The notes under the pieces were generated by a model that saw only the letters and a program-made list of their open reading frames with translations, was not told where the DNA came from and ran no database searches. A DNA stretch of 64,000 bases from Apostichopus japonicus (lineage: Eukaryota > Echinodermata > Holothuroidea > Aspidochirotida > Stichopodidae), in the NCBI RefSeq assembly GCF_037975245.1, contig NC_092562.1:17931521-17995520 (forward strand). The letters run 5' to 3'. Positions within the stretch are counted from its first letter, which is position 1; every line of letters begins with the position of its first letter. Shown here in pieces: positions 18,212 to 30,394 of this stretch. Made by a program: the position numbers and the translations under genes.

Positions 18212-21200
18212 TATAATGATTGTCTGATCCCAACAAAATAGTATCCTTTAATTAATAAGCAATATAGTCCCAGGCTATCCTCTAGTAAAATAATGTGTAT
18301 ATCTTTGTGGTAAAATAATGTCAGTTATAACAAATGGTGTCTCGGAATATACTTTATGGTAAAATAATATCCTCTAGGTAAATAATATTCTTTATAGTAA
18401 ATAATGTCCCAGACTGTCAGTAGAATATCACTCCTTCCATAAAATCATAAGGACTATAGTAAATTGAACTTGAAAATTAAGGTTTAAAACAAACTATCCA
18501 GCATTAAAACTTTATTCTCCTCTTTTGCAACTGTCTTGCTCCAATACTTATGGCCAACTGCCAACTCTCTATACCCTCACAAAACTCCTTTGTTCCTATA
18601 ATATATATACACAGACCCCATTTCCTGTGAGGGCTAATTTCCAGGAAGAACAAAGATAGTTGCTTAGCAACCCAGAAGGAGAGATCTTAATCCCCCTTTC
18701 ACTACCACAAGACAACATACAAAAATACTGTACAAATGTATAGCCCTCTGTACAGTCAGCACTGCATAGTGCACTAATAAACAAGTAAAACTATGGTACA
18801 AAAGAAAACTTTATGTAAGAGCTGACTATCTTACATCTGTAATACCTCCCTTCTTGGAGGATGCTCTAGAAAGCATGAATTATCTTGAGTTGCATCAGAG
18901 CTACAAAGAGAGAGTCCTCATTCCAGTTAAATTCACTCATGAATTATCCCATGCAGGGAGGGGGTGGGATGTGGGGTTTGGCACACATCATCAGAGGGAC
19001 ACATTCTCATTCCACAACCACCACTCGTTATGCTATAAACCGATACACACCGGCCATATCATTTAAATATACATGATGTGTTAGTATGCTATCTATACTA
19101 TTTATTGAGATTGTTCATTATTAACCGTGCAACGAAAACATATGTTATGCCATTTTTAAAATATCATGTGCAGACAGTGCCACCCCCGGCTCCTACCCCC
19201 CCCCCGATCCCATGTATAAGCATTTGTTCACTCTTTGCCCAGTCTGATATAAGTTCAGAATATTATGTTTATGCATGACTATTATTCAATTTCATGTTTT
19301 GATTTTTACTTCATTTACTTTCTTTGAACAAACTTATCTCTAACAAGAATGACGTATTTAAAGTGTGCGAAAACATGATGAGACAAAATACCTAGCATAT
19401 TGCATCCTGCTCTGTCTATAGTGCTTTATTTTTTCCCTTGTTTGGCTTTGTTTTTGTTTCTTGTAAATCAAAAAATTTAAAAAAGTTAAGCATGTGACAT
19501 TTCAATGATTTCCCCGACCAATTAGCAACAGTTCTCTAGTTATGTTCATTGCATACGGACCCATAATGCATTACTGAAATTATTGAAAGTCTAAATCTTA
19601 ACACATGAGATCTCAAAATAACCGATGTGTAAATGCAACTTGAACAGGAAGTGTCTTTTACAACGATCAAGGAGTATTTGTTGGCAAAAAAATCGTCATA
19701 CGCTCCGATGGTGGCGCTCCGCTTAGATAGTATCATTTGGTGTGTTACACCTATATGACCTACTGATCTCCCCCCCCCCCTTGTAACTATTTCTGCGCAC
19801 GCCCTTGGACCTACAGACCTACAGATATGGGGCCCTTTGGGCCAGGAGTGCAGGGATGAACAGCCTCCAAACTGAAGATGTGTGTAGTGTTCGGTTTCGG
19901 AAATATCTGCTATTTTCTCATTTCCTTCAACGAAGTTTTATAATAGCCGTTATAAGAGGTTTTAATATTTGTACACCAATAAATTAACTGTGTCTGAATT
20001 TTCGAAAATTCCCTGACCACCATTCTTCATCATACTTCCCTCTGCTCGTGCAACTTTGACCGGTCTGTTAGAGGATGAAGGAGGTGTTTCTATCTTGGTT
20101 TTACATAGATGAAATTGTTTTGCAACATGATGGGTATGTTCTGAAGTTAATTTATTCACGAGAATTGTGAATTTCCAAATTCTGAACAAATAATGGGCTT
20201 AAAAACCTAGAAAAGTGGGGCTTACGGGTATTGTGGGCCGCGACGTAGAATCACCTGCATAAAGCAATGATCCACTGGAGATGCGATGAGGTCGAACATG
20301 ATGTGTGACTGGTGACAATCTCCAAAAATGTTATGGATGAAAAAACAAATATTGGGAAATTCTTGGTTCTCAGGGGAAAGTGTACATCTTGTTGGTCATT
20401 TCAAGCCCGAGAAGAGCCGTTTCCGGTGATCTAGGGGGTATCAAAAACCAGAAATTTTCTTGTACGCTGCGCGCCAACTGATGGTGGCGCTCCGCTTAGA
20501 TAGTAACTCGCGACCCCCGGGTTAGAAAATCCTGGATACGTCCCTGCATATACTATACTATTGTTGGTCTTTTTGTTTTTATTCTCCATTCATTTATATT
20601 TAAGGTTACCGCCATCACCACTTTATTCTTATCATATTACATATGTTTAACCGCATTTACCTGAATCCACGTGTCATGATAACTTTTGTCTCTCTCAATC
20701 TACTCTTAATCCAGTTTAGTCCAGTATTTTAGTTGGTGTTGCATTTTCACATAATACATAACAAACACAGCTTAGGAAATACAAAAAAGTAAACAAAGTG
20801 TGAAAAGTATTAAAGACAGAAACATAACCGCATACTTGAACAGTCAGTGAGAGCATTTATTGCCTGATACATGTTTCGTGACTTTTATGGCTACATATCA
20901 AAAAAGCTAAGCTGATACTAGATCATTCCCTAAAATCACCCTAACCTAAAATGTTCCTTTTTTCACCGTTTCATGAGGAAACACTGTGTTACCCTGAAAA
21001 TTGCAATCGTTTTGAAAAAAAGGAACTTTAAAATATCCTTGTGGGCTTGACCATAGATTACTCGCAGAACAAGAACAAAAAAGTGAGCAAAATAAGACAG
21101 TTAACAAAGAAAGCAAACCCCTTCCCCACATCACCCCACCCCTCCCCAAAGAAAAGGAAGAAATTAATTGTTAGAATATTATTAATATATAGACTTGGTT

Positions 21201-21408
21201 CAAACAACCTGAAATAAGGTTTAGCGATACCCCAATCCCATATCTGTACACACAATTTACACTCCATCGGAATTGTTTTAAATTATGTTGTCTTATATTT
21301 AAACCAGATAAATGATCTTCTACAAACTGAAGAAGAACCATATTTTCAGGATTAAAAATCCTGTCTCAGTTCTTTAACCTTACAGTCAAGTATGTGTTGT
21401 TATATTAA
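18212..21408. other. Intergenic region upstream of gene C's 3' end
   Basis: No exon is supported. The tract 'tggtggcgctccgcttagatagta' occurs twice in direct orientation, at about 19710 and 20483. The second is followed by CTGGATACGTCCCTGCA, which resembles the right end of the TIR element at 41815. This could be a decayed miniature DNA element. Confidence 0.4.
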
Positions 21409-24400
21409 TTAACGACTACCGGAAATCAAGATAATACAAGTGCCACAATCTTCTGTTTCTTCTTCTTCTTGGTCACGAGAATCTCTTCGTACCTTTCGCG
21501 TCCTTTGACTATTCTTTGGCTCAATCCTGATGGAATCGATACATTGATCAGTATTGGTCGTCATGATGTCACCAGCTGGTATCATCACTATGGTTGTATT
21601 GGTATGGGTCAGCAGCTATTATTGAAGAAATATATAATTAAAAAATCTGAGTCATTCGTTGTCGGCTACTTTTATTTTAGAGAAAATTATAAATGAGAAA
21701 CCAAATTGAGCCTAGAAACTGTTAAAAACTATTTTTAGAAGAAAACTCAAATTCCAAAATATTTTAGTCAAAAAATCAAACTCTAACATCTCCACGTCAG
21801 CAAATCTTATTATACAAAATAGAATCAAAGGGAAGCCGTTGTGATACAACACTTCCCTCTCTATCCCCTGCTTCCTGATAAGTGGATTTTCTGTACCTTA
21901 TCGGATGGATCATAAACCTCATGGAAAAACATGGGAAGCATTTGGTCTTCATTATCCAGATCCATGTCTACAGGTATGTTGTCAAGAGAGATGAAGTAGC
22001 AAGCGCTCGTTGTCAGATTTTTGATCATCATCATATTCTATAATAGAAAGAAACACCAAGAAGAAGAAGAAGAACATTATCAAACTTCTTAAGAAAGCAT
22101 TCCTTAAAGGAGCTGGTTGAGATAAGAGCGTTAAATTACTCCCACTCCAGCTCCACATTGAAGTAAACAAGTCTACAATTAGTAGTAATATCTTCAAAGT
22201 GCATCAATGTTGATAAAATTACTGAATATTAAATGAATAAAGTCAAAACAATGTGAACATTTAGCCATATAGGTCACCAGCAGTTTCATTGAAGATGTGA
22301 TGTAGACCTGGGATTATATAAACTCTATAGGCTGATGAACAAATAATTCTCATCTACTATATTTGTTGTCTCACCACCTCTATATGGAAAATGATACATT
22401 TTAATGTTTTGGTCATTGTGGTTTATTATGGTTATATCAGTTACTATAGCAACGATTGCCTTGCAGGAGAGGTGAAAAGCTGCCCGTTTGTGCGTTTGTG
22501 TAGTTGCGTTTTGGGGGTGCTTCTGTTATACTCTTGCTGAACGGTCGCTTGTCCTCAAACTTGACACAGTGGTAGGAAGACACCCCTTGCTATAAACTTG
22601 AGTCTGGCAGACTTTCAAAAACGAAAGGTCTTAGGTCAAGTTAAGTAAAATGGATGTTTGTCTAGTTTACTTAAAGTGACTTGCAACCTTCACAAGTTAA
22701 ATAGGAATACCATGAATATGAACGGTGTTTTGGAAGGTATCACGTATTGCGCGTTGAAATATGAAGATGCCATGCTAACTGACGTCAAATGCCAAAATGC
22801 ATCACTTATGTGCTGATATATGTAAACAATCTTGTTTACAACTTTACCAAATATATCGAACGCCAACTTTGGTAGGAAGGTGTCCCGTGATAGGAAAGTG
22901 TGCGTTGAAGACCTTCAGAATGAAAGGTCAGACTGGGGTCAAATGTGGGATGAGCGAAAAGTTATTTTCTGCTATGTATACAACGACAAACGTAATCAAG
23001 TTAAGTATTATCAAAGTACATGGTTACTATGACGACTAAGGTCAGCACACAGGTGGTAACAGTTAACCATCGTTTCATTCAGTACTATTATGTATCCAAT
23101 AATCAGTTGTTGATGATGGGTGGTTGGGATGAGATATGCAACTTTGTGGTTTATCAGCATGTTTTTCCGCTATTTAAATATTATATGTTGTCGGCCAAAA
23201 ACAGATGTAATTGGTGAAAAGGGGAACTTGTTCTCCTTCCTCCACCGTACAAGAATTCTGATAACAACTGATAACAAAGTCTCTAATCGAAGGCACTGTA
23301 TTGTGGATCAATTTCCATTTAATATAATATGAATTAAACTTCTGATCGAGTATCCTACTTTGTTCAAGTGAATCTTATTTTGAGTTATATCGCTATGTTC
23401 GGTACAGATACCGACCAAACAAAACATGCATCAACGTTTTTTACCTTTTCATAGTCTATGGTGATGGTGTATCCGTCATTCACATTCTCTACGGTCAGAA
23501 TATTTCCCTCAAGCGTCACTTTCTCGTTTCGTGGTACACCATCATACATTTCAAAAGCAATTTCCTGTAAGGATAACAATTTATTTAATTCATATTGGAA
23601 TGATATCTACGATGTTTTGGCACGAAATAACCCATGTCTTGTACATTCCCATATCCCTTCCACTATATTGTTTTCATGGATCGATGTAAAAGTAACTTTT
23701 GATTAACACGTCCAGACAGCAAATGACTTCAGTCCTACATTGTTTTCGGCTTTCTTTTTGTTTTTCATCGAATTGACGGAAGACCGTTCCTTTATTTACC
23801 CTGGTTATAACGATTTGATCGTCATCTCTCGTCGTCAAGTTGTTCACATACATTGATTTCCTTTACTTTTCATATTGTTTTGCATTTAATTGTCGTTAAG
23901 ATTCCTTGAATTTTACTAACCCTGATTAAAACTACTTGATCTCCATCTCCCGTCGTCAAGTTGTTCCCAACCTTTGGATTCTGCGCAGAAAACACTAAGT
24001 AGAACACACCAAATGATAACACCAACAGAGTGACAAGTGTCACTGTTACGGCGATAACATATTGTTTTGCACTTAATTGTCGTTAGCTTTCTTTACTTTG
24101 ACTTACCCTGATTATAACTACTTGATCTTCATCTCCCGTCGTCAAGTTGTTCACAACCTTTGGATTCTGCGCAGAAAACACTGAGTAGAACACACCAAAC
24201 GATAACATCAACAGAGTGACAATTGTCACTGTTACGGCGATAACATAGAGGTTTGTCTTACTCGGCTCCTGTGACTGTATACAGTGGAAAGACATGAAAA
24301 TCACTTGTTAATGCATTAGTTGACATGTTACTTTTATTATGCTGGATAAATCTAAAAAATCTGAAAATGTGTTCTAAAAGTATTTGCTTTTTACAGTACG

Positions 24401-26086
24401 CGACAACTACACATTTCTATAGCTCAGTTGGGGAACGATATATCAGTTTTACGGAAACCAAACTCAATCATTGTGACATTGTTACAATATCTATGTTTCC
24501 TGTACAACTAAGAATTGATTCGGCAAAAACTCAACTGTAGCAAAAGAAATAATATCTCAAACAAGTCGTTTGTACTTTAAGTTTGTTTCGAAAACTTGTT
24601 TCCAAGCATAGGAGGAATTTGATTAGACCCGCTTAATGTTATTGTTTGATGCCGGTACCCGTAGGGAGGACAGTTAAGGAGAAGCAAGCACTACCCTTAC
24701 CGGCATCCTATGTCGTTATCATGATCATGATCATCAATATTATTATCACTTTTATCATCACTATTATCAACTCTATTATCATTATCTACTATTTACTAAT
24801 ATCAGGGGATAGCTATATATATTAATTAACTGGATTTCACAAAGGCGTTAACTTAACATGATTTCTAAAATATATCCATGCTTTCAACTTCTTCATTTAC
24901 TTGTCAGCAACCGGCCCTCCTTGCCTTCCCATCCGACCCTCCATGCTACCCGCATTTTGCGATCGGCAATAAAATATTAATGAATTCAAATTTCTATTTG
25001 CTATATCGATAAAAAAATATATATATATTTAAATACTGAAGTCAAAATGGTACAGTGTGTTTCTCAAAACCACCTTTTGTATATTCGTCAGAACGGGGAC
25101 GAATTATGGTAGTCATTCAGTTTCATCCATACCATTGTACTGTTTATATCATAAGTTTTGTTTGGGTTAAATTATACTCAGACCCTTTTGGTCTATTGTA
25201 ACCTACCCTTTCTCTATGTATATATCGATAAGAAAATGAGCTGTTATTTTCAACAGAACATAACTAAATGGAGGGGAGAAAATCGCTTTCAGTTTAGGAC
25301 TGCAACTCTGATGCCATTCAACTAACCAACAATTTTCCTCTCGTTACTACTCACTTATTTGCTTTAATCTAGTCGCCTTTAAAGACACAATCAGATCATA
25401 AAATCTGATCCTCTGATGACAAGAACAATGAGGTTCATCTAGGCATAAGCAAAGTACTAAAATTTTGTCTGAACTAACATTAATCTTTCAAACGGCATAG
25501 CATCTATCGACTTTCTCTTGCCGTGAGTTTATAAGCATTTCCATGGCGGGAATGAAGGATTCGACAAAATGACCTGACAAGGAAATCCCACAAGCTTTTA
25601 GTAGCTTCCTTGTGTAATCCCTTCAACCATTTATTATGTTTAAATCTCTGGTCTGAACACATCACTGTAAATTCTTTGAACATTGTTGGTTGAAATTGAA
25701 TTGAATAATTAATGCAATTCATTAAATTTACTTGTCAATTTTGATGTTACATATTGAGCAAACTTGTAAATAGTCCAGATTTGAGTTTGCAAGTGTTGAT
25801 TATGACACGGATAAAATGTCTGGACGACGAAAACGTTACTTAATCGAAAAAGTATACATTCATTACTCGTAATATTTAACGCTCATCCGAGTGGTGAAAA
25901 AATCTACAAAAGGCTGTGAGTTGGCTTGATCAATTAAAAACACATTTTGAATGAGCTTTGAAGTAGTTATTTGCAATTGAAACAACAAAGAAAATAAGAG
26001 AAAAGCTTGAGTGATTTCCTTACCTGATACGCAGGAGGTGAATCCATCACCACGGAAAGATCTTTTCCTCGCATCTCTTGAGCCAT
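21409..26086 (-). CDS. BRICHOS-domain type II membrane protein, copy C (complete, five exons)
   Basis: Coding order of exons: 26086-26024, 24268-24107, 23564-23445, 22037-21897, 21615-21409; 230 residues. The first exon starts MAQEMRGKD and ends PPAYQ, identical to copy D. The transmembrane exon has LYVIAVTVTIVTLLMLSFGV. The BRICHOS core includes YDGVPRNEKV, the Asp in ITIDYEK, the first Cys in SACYF and the second in TDQCIDS. The tail differs from all the others: a basic block RTRKVRRDSR, then DQEEEETED, then CGTCIILISGSR. The basic block fits a proprotein-convertase site. Intron 2 contains two truncated extra copies of the transmembrane exon. The locus is paralogous to D, but its intron 1 lacks the LINE found there. 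Confidence 0.82.
23800..23848 (-). pseudogene. Truncated extra transmembrane exon, copy 1, in intron 2 of gene C
   Basis: About 49 bases match the 3' part of the transmembrane exon (VNNLTTRDDDQIVITR followed by GTAAAT). The 5' part with its acceptor is missing. It is joined to intron sequence at 23849 (CATTGATTTCC), the same intron tract found at 50470 in copy D. Confidence 0.7.
23921..24060 (-). pseudogene. Truncated extra transmembrane exon, copy 2, in intron 2 of gene C
   Basis: 140 bases match the transmembrane exon from VIAVTVTLVTLLVL to its end, followed by a GTTAGT donor. Homology stops abruptly at 24060, where intron-2 sequence (ATTGTTTTGCACTTAATT) begins. The first 22 bases of the exon and its acceptor are lost, so it cannot be spliced in normally. 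Together with 24107-24268 this makes three partial tandem units. Confidence 0.75.
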
Positions 26087-26189
26087 AGCGATGAAATATC
26101 TTGCAGCGATTTTTGGCACAACTGTTAACCAGGCGAAGAATTCGTAAGTGTAGCTGGCGCTTATTAGGTTCTAGTCACCATCCCAGCTC

Positions 26190-26197
26190 CTTTTATC
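26190..26197 (-). promoter_or_regulatory. TATA box of BRICHOS copy C
   Basis: The minus strand reads GGATAAAAGGAGCTGGGATGG about 105 bases upstream of the ATG at 26086, conserved with copy D (59369-59376). The spacing suggests transcription start near 26160. Confidence 0.55.
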
Positions 26198-26715
26198 CTT
26201 TCTGAGATGCTTACTTTTCTCTTAAAATCCTAGTTACATGTGTTCCTGACGTAAGTGATTTAACAGAGGACCGGATCCATGTTATATTTAGTTTTCAACA
26301 TTTTAAAGGATTTATTAAAGATTTGATGACGCTGGCTGGGTACCTGGGACCTATAGAAACACATATTATTGTCAAATAAATAATATAAAAACAGCCAAAT
26401 CGACCCTGGTATCTTTGTACCATCATACTTCTCGGAAATCCCCAAGATCAACCATAGGTCACCGGTACTAAAGAAAAACAAAACATGTTGATACTAAATA
26501 CAGCTGTTATCCGCTACACCAATAGGGGCGTATATACTTTTATTAATAGCGATTGTGCCAAGGTTTGTTCGTAAGTAAAGGTAAGAAATTGTAAGCGTGG
26601 GTGGCGTTTATTATGTCAGAGTCACCATCCTAGCTCCTCTTAAACTTTCCATTGGACGTCCTTCCTAAAGATCCCAAACATTCCCATTCCTCCTTCTTCA
26701 AGTGAAGGTCTGCTT

Positions 26716-27084
26716 GCAGTGGCGTAGGAAGGTACTTTTGAGTGGGGGGGGGACTGAAGACTGATGGCAGGCCTGGGGGAGGGGTCTAAGGGGAGGGGGT
26801 GTCCCCCTCCCCTTTGGATTTTTTTTGCATTTCCAGGTGGCCTCAGATGCAATTTGGTGCAATATAGCACACTTCAACACCCAATCCATTTTGTAAATAA
26901 TTTTGCATTTTCACCTGGCCTTATAGATGCAATTTGGTGCTCCAAATGAGATTTTTTTTCTCATTTGGAAATGAAAAAGGGGTTTTCTGACTCGCGGAGC
27001 GGGGGGCGGAATGATACTTCCGCCCCCCATATTTTTCACTTGTGGGGGGGCTGGCGCCCCCAGCCCCCCGGTTCCTACGCCCTT
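26716..27084. mobile_element. hAT-like miniature inverted-repeat element, 369 bp
   Basis: It is flanked by an exact 8-bp direct repeat GTCTGCTT (26708-26715 and 27085-27092). Ends are GCAGTGGCGTAGGAAGG and, inverted, AAGGGCGTAGGAACC. The paralogous site near 59925 has a single GTCTGCTT and no insert. 8-bp duplications and CAGNGGCGTAGG ends are typical of hAT transposons. It has no coding capacity. Confidence 0.85.
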
Positions 27085-27269
27085 GTCTGCTTAAACGACC
27101 CCAAGGCCACATCGCCTCATTCATCAAGCCAGGGTCTGCCTCTTTGCACGTTACTGTAATGTCTTCCCGTTAGCCTACTGTAATGTATTCCCGCTAACCT
27201 TCTATTGTACTTTTTCTAACCTCAGTGACCTCACTCAAGAACCTTTAGAAACTTTAACGTGGATTGTAT

Positions 27270-27666
27270 GGAACGTCAAAACCGACAAAAATGCAGATAC
27301 AAATTATGTAAACCTAAGTCATTATATGAACACAAAATTATCGCCACATAATGACCAAGAACAATTTAAGTCCTTATATTGCACTAATAGCACCTCCACA
27401 TAATGAACAAGAACATTTTACTTATCATGCGATCCTAACTCTGCCACATAATGACCGCCAATACCGACAATAGTCCTTATGTGGGGATCTTGCATGTCGC
27501 CACATAAGGACTCACGTACATCGTTAGTCCTTATGTGGGGCTGCTATTAGTGCCACATAAGGACTTAAATTGTTCTTGGTCATGATGTGGCGATAACTTT
27601 GTGTTCACATAATGACAAAGGTTTACATAATTTTTTAATGCATATTTGTCGGCTTTGGCTTCCCAT
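27270..27666. mobile_element. Foldback MITE, probably Mutator-like, 397 bp
   Basis: The two halves are inverted repeats of about 165-190 bases (for example ACCAAGAACAATTTAAGTCC at 27351 and its reverse complement near 27558-27580). It is flanked by an imperfect 9-bp duplication, GGATTGTAT and GGAATTGAAT. Locus D near 60091 has GGATTGAATA uninterrupted. A 9-bp target and long inverted repeats fit Mutator-like elements. No transposase. Confidence 0.75.
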
Positions 27667-28187
27667 GGAATTGAATATAATGATTATGGCGATGATTATT
27701 TTTAGTTTAATAAAACCGGATTTAAAAAGGGTTTGTGTGGCTAAATCATATGTCGATTACATGTTTTGAAAGTCGACATACGGCTTGATACACACGCGAG
27801 GAATGCATCGAGATGTTTTTAATGTTTTTTGCGCTTTATAAGAACGGTATGTCATCATTATTATTATTATTATTATTCGAGTTAAAAGTGCTTTCAATGT
27901 CATTCATCTAAAAATATGGACTTTACTTGTTCCAGGAACCTGAACATAGCTCACTGATCGCATAAATTTGCATACAAGGCAACTGTGTTGGAACAAGCGC
28001 AATTATCTATCGCAATTATTAAGAACATCAATAAAGGCGGCTGAAAAACAAGTGTATAGCAACCATTAACACAGAAACTCAAACAAGCCCACTCAGGTTT
28101 GTTCAGGGTTTTATGTTTCGAAAAGGTAAAGAGAAATACAAATAATTGTTCGAAACACAGAATAATCTAATTGTAAATGTTAAACTT

Positions 28188-28370
28188 TGGCACTGCGCCG
28201 ATGATTAAAGAAACTAAAAAAGAAGCACACCCAGCTATTGTCACTAACTTTAAGGATGGAACCGATTTTGATGAACACCTGAACAAACTAGAAACAACAC
28301 TTTTCTTAATGTTAACTCATATACAGAACTTAAGAGGTTACAACTTGAGCCACATAAGCTGAAGTTTGGA
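28188..28370. repeat. Single copy of the 240-bp unit arrayed at 60.5 kb
   Basis: Starts TTTGGCACTGCGCCGATGAT and ends after AACTTGAGCCACAT. It is the paralogue of the tandem array at 60548-61500. A 61-codon open frame spans it but resembles no protein I know. Confidence 0.7.
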
Positions 28371-28601
28371 ATGTTGTATTTATTTCATTTTATTGAAATT
28401 GTTTTGTTCATTTTTCTGATGGAGCTTTACTTTAAAAGAGACACAAACTCAACACCCAAAGATATGATTCTCTTTGGGAGATATCACAGATTTGAATGAT
28501 TCTTCACACACAAGGCTGAAGACTTGATCAAGTCTAAATATGACATCATCGAGCCACTTGTGTTTCAATTTGTTAGCAGTTAACATTGGACAATTTTTGT
28601 T

Positions 28602-28915
28602 TTAAATTTGGTTCGAAGGAAGCTTTTATCTTTCATCACGAGTCAATAACATGTGTTTAAGCTCGACTGACGACATGCATACATGAGGAAGGATATATTA
28701 GCTATAAAGGCTATCAATGCCAGACATGGAGAAAATATGAACCTTATTTGAACCGTATTTTTTTTAAATTTGGTTTGAAGGAAGCTTTTATCTTTCATCA
28801 CGAGTCAATTACACGTGTTAAGCTCGACTAACGACATGCATACATGAGGAAGGATAGATTAGCTACAAAGGCTGTCAATGCCATTCATGGTGAAAATATC
28901 AACTTTATTTGAACC
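28602..28915. repeat. Tandem duplication, two units of about 157 bp
   Basis: 28602-28757 and 28761-28915 are near-identical, both containing AAGCTTTTATCTTTCATCAC and GACGACATGCATACATGAGG. Related fragments with 'gaagacttgatcaagtcta' lie at 28515, 29050 and 46015. Possibly part of the Penelope-like element's untranslated region. Confidence 0.65.
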
Positions 28916-29129
28916 AGGAAACCTGAACTCAGTTCAAAGTCAGAGCACTTTATTTAAACACACTGAAGACGGAAGTAAGTTTTCAGATTCCAGGGAGCTG
29001 TATCTCATACCGCATAATACATATTTTAATGATTCTTCACACGCAGGGCTGAAGACTTGATCAAGTCTATATTTGACTCACCGAGCCACATGTGTTTCAA
29101 TTTGTTAAACTATTCTTACTTTTTGCAAT

Positions 29130-30118
29130 GTTTGTCGAGATAGAAAGATGTTTGCCAACATCTTTATTAGAAACCTAGAGAAAACTTGAAACCACACACG
29201 TGCATGGTTACGTTTCATTGACGATATTTTCATGATATGGACCCATGGCGAGGCAAATCTAAAACTCTTCATGACATAAACTCGTTTCATGACACATTAC
29301 TGCAGAGTCTTCTGTACATGACGTTCACTTCCTGGACACCACTGTGACCCTACAAAATGGTTCACTCAAAACACACTTGCTAAATAAACCCACGAACAAG
29401 CACAACAACATTTTACTAATCAGTTGCCATCCACGTCACTGTACCAGAAATACTCCGTACAGTCAAGCCTTGCGCATTCGACTCATTTGCTCCTCTGAAG
29501 TCGATTTTGATTCCCTCACCAAAGAACTGTCACAACATCTTCTATTTTCAGGGTACTATTGAAAATGCCATCAAAAAGGCTAAAGCTTAAAAGCAAACCC
29601 CGTACCGAAATATTGACTTAAAAAACTCGTCAAACCAGTTCCAAAAGGGTACCATTGGTTACTGAATTCCACCCTGGTCTCCCTCCACTGGCTATCATTC
29701 AGAAGAATTTTCATCTACTTCAAGGCACCGAACGCCTGAAATCAGTTTTCCCAGAATTACCTGTCATCGCTTTTAAAAGACCCAGCAACCAATGGGATAT
29801 CTTAGTTCGGGCATCCTTTCGGGATGACACCCCATTAGGGGAAAGCCCAACAGAAACCATAAGATCATCGCCCTGTACACAAAATTGCAAAACGTGCTTA
29901 CTTGTCGATTCGATTGGGGCCTTTCAGATCAACCAAGCAAAACGCACGTTCCAAATTCGGCACAAAATTAACTGCCTATCCAAAAATGTCATTTACCTTA
30001 TACTGCAATATTTGTAACTAACAATACATTGGAGAGTCAAAAAACACTCTTAGAATGAGAATGACACAACATAGATCGGCGATCAAAACAAAATAGATCA
30101 ACCAACCTGTTGCAAATA
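29130..30118 (+). mobile_element. Penelope-like element, 3' half of coding region (split)
   Basis: Reverse-transcriptase and GIY-YIG remnants in several frames. Around 29205-29240 reads RAWLRFIDDIFMIW, the catalytic-palm motif of Penelope-type reverse transcriptases. 29344-29562 and 29655-30017 carry the thumb/linker (LPPLAIIQKNF, FKRPSNQWDILVRA, a CxxC near CTQNCKTC). 29985-30085 gives VIYLI...QYIGES, the GIY-YIG endonuclease core. Stops (for example TAA before QYIG) and frameshifts show it is dead. It is interrupted at 30118 and resumes at 38864. Confidence 0.75.
30113..30118. repeat. 6-bp target-site duplication, left copy (CAAATA)
   Basis: Identical to 38858-38863. Removing one copy and the DNA between them joins the two Penelope parts in frame. 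Confidence 0.75.
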
Positions 30119-30154
30119 TACGAAGATCTAGAGAGGACATGGTTAAAAAAATAT

Positions 30155-30372
30155 ATTACGTACGTACATAATGATACTACGTACGTACGTAATAATTATC
30201 ACGTACGTACGTGATAATACTACGTACGTACGTAATAATATCACGTACGTACGTGATATGTTTTACGTACGTACGTGATAATTACTACGCACGTACGTAG
30301 TGTTATTACGTACGTACGTAATAATTACTACGTACTTATGTAGTGATTATCACGTACGTATTTAATAATTAT
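30155..30372. repeat. Palindromic TACGTACGTA array
   Basis: About nine blocks of (A)CGTACGTACGT(A), each itself a palindrome, separated by 8-12 A/T bases (AATAAT, ATAATTATC). The period is roughly 24 bases. The right end of the insertion has two shorter blocks (38790-38816). Confidence 0.9.
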
Positions 30373-30394
30373 AACGAATGTAGGCCTACGTATA

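Larger units (their letters stand above)
26087..28020. repeat. Upstream region of gene C, paralogous to 59266-60375
   Basis: Collinear with the D upstream region apart from two inserted elements (26716-27084 and 27270-27666). It holds a second, degenerate promoter-like tract near 26600-26645 in which the TATA motif has decayed. Confidence 0.7.

Noticed and set aside
24410-24450. tRNA-like A box (TAGCTCAGTTGGGG)
   Set aside because: No B box or cloverleaf can be drawn.
27290-27650. Short inverted units resembling a CRISPR-like array
   Set aside because: A single hairpin with 9-bp target duplication in a eukaryotic genome; it is a foldback transposon.
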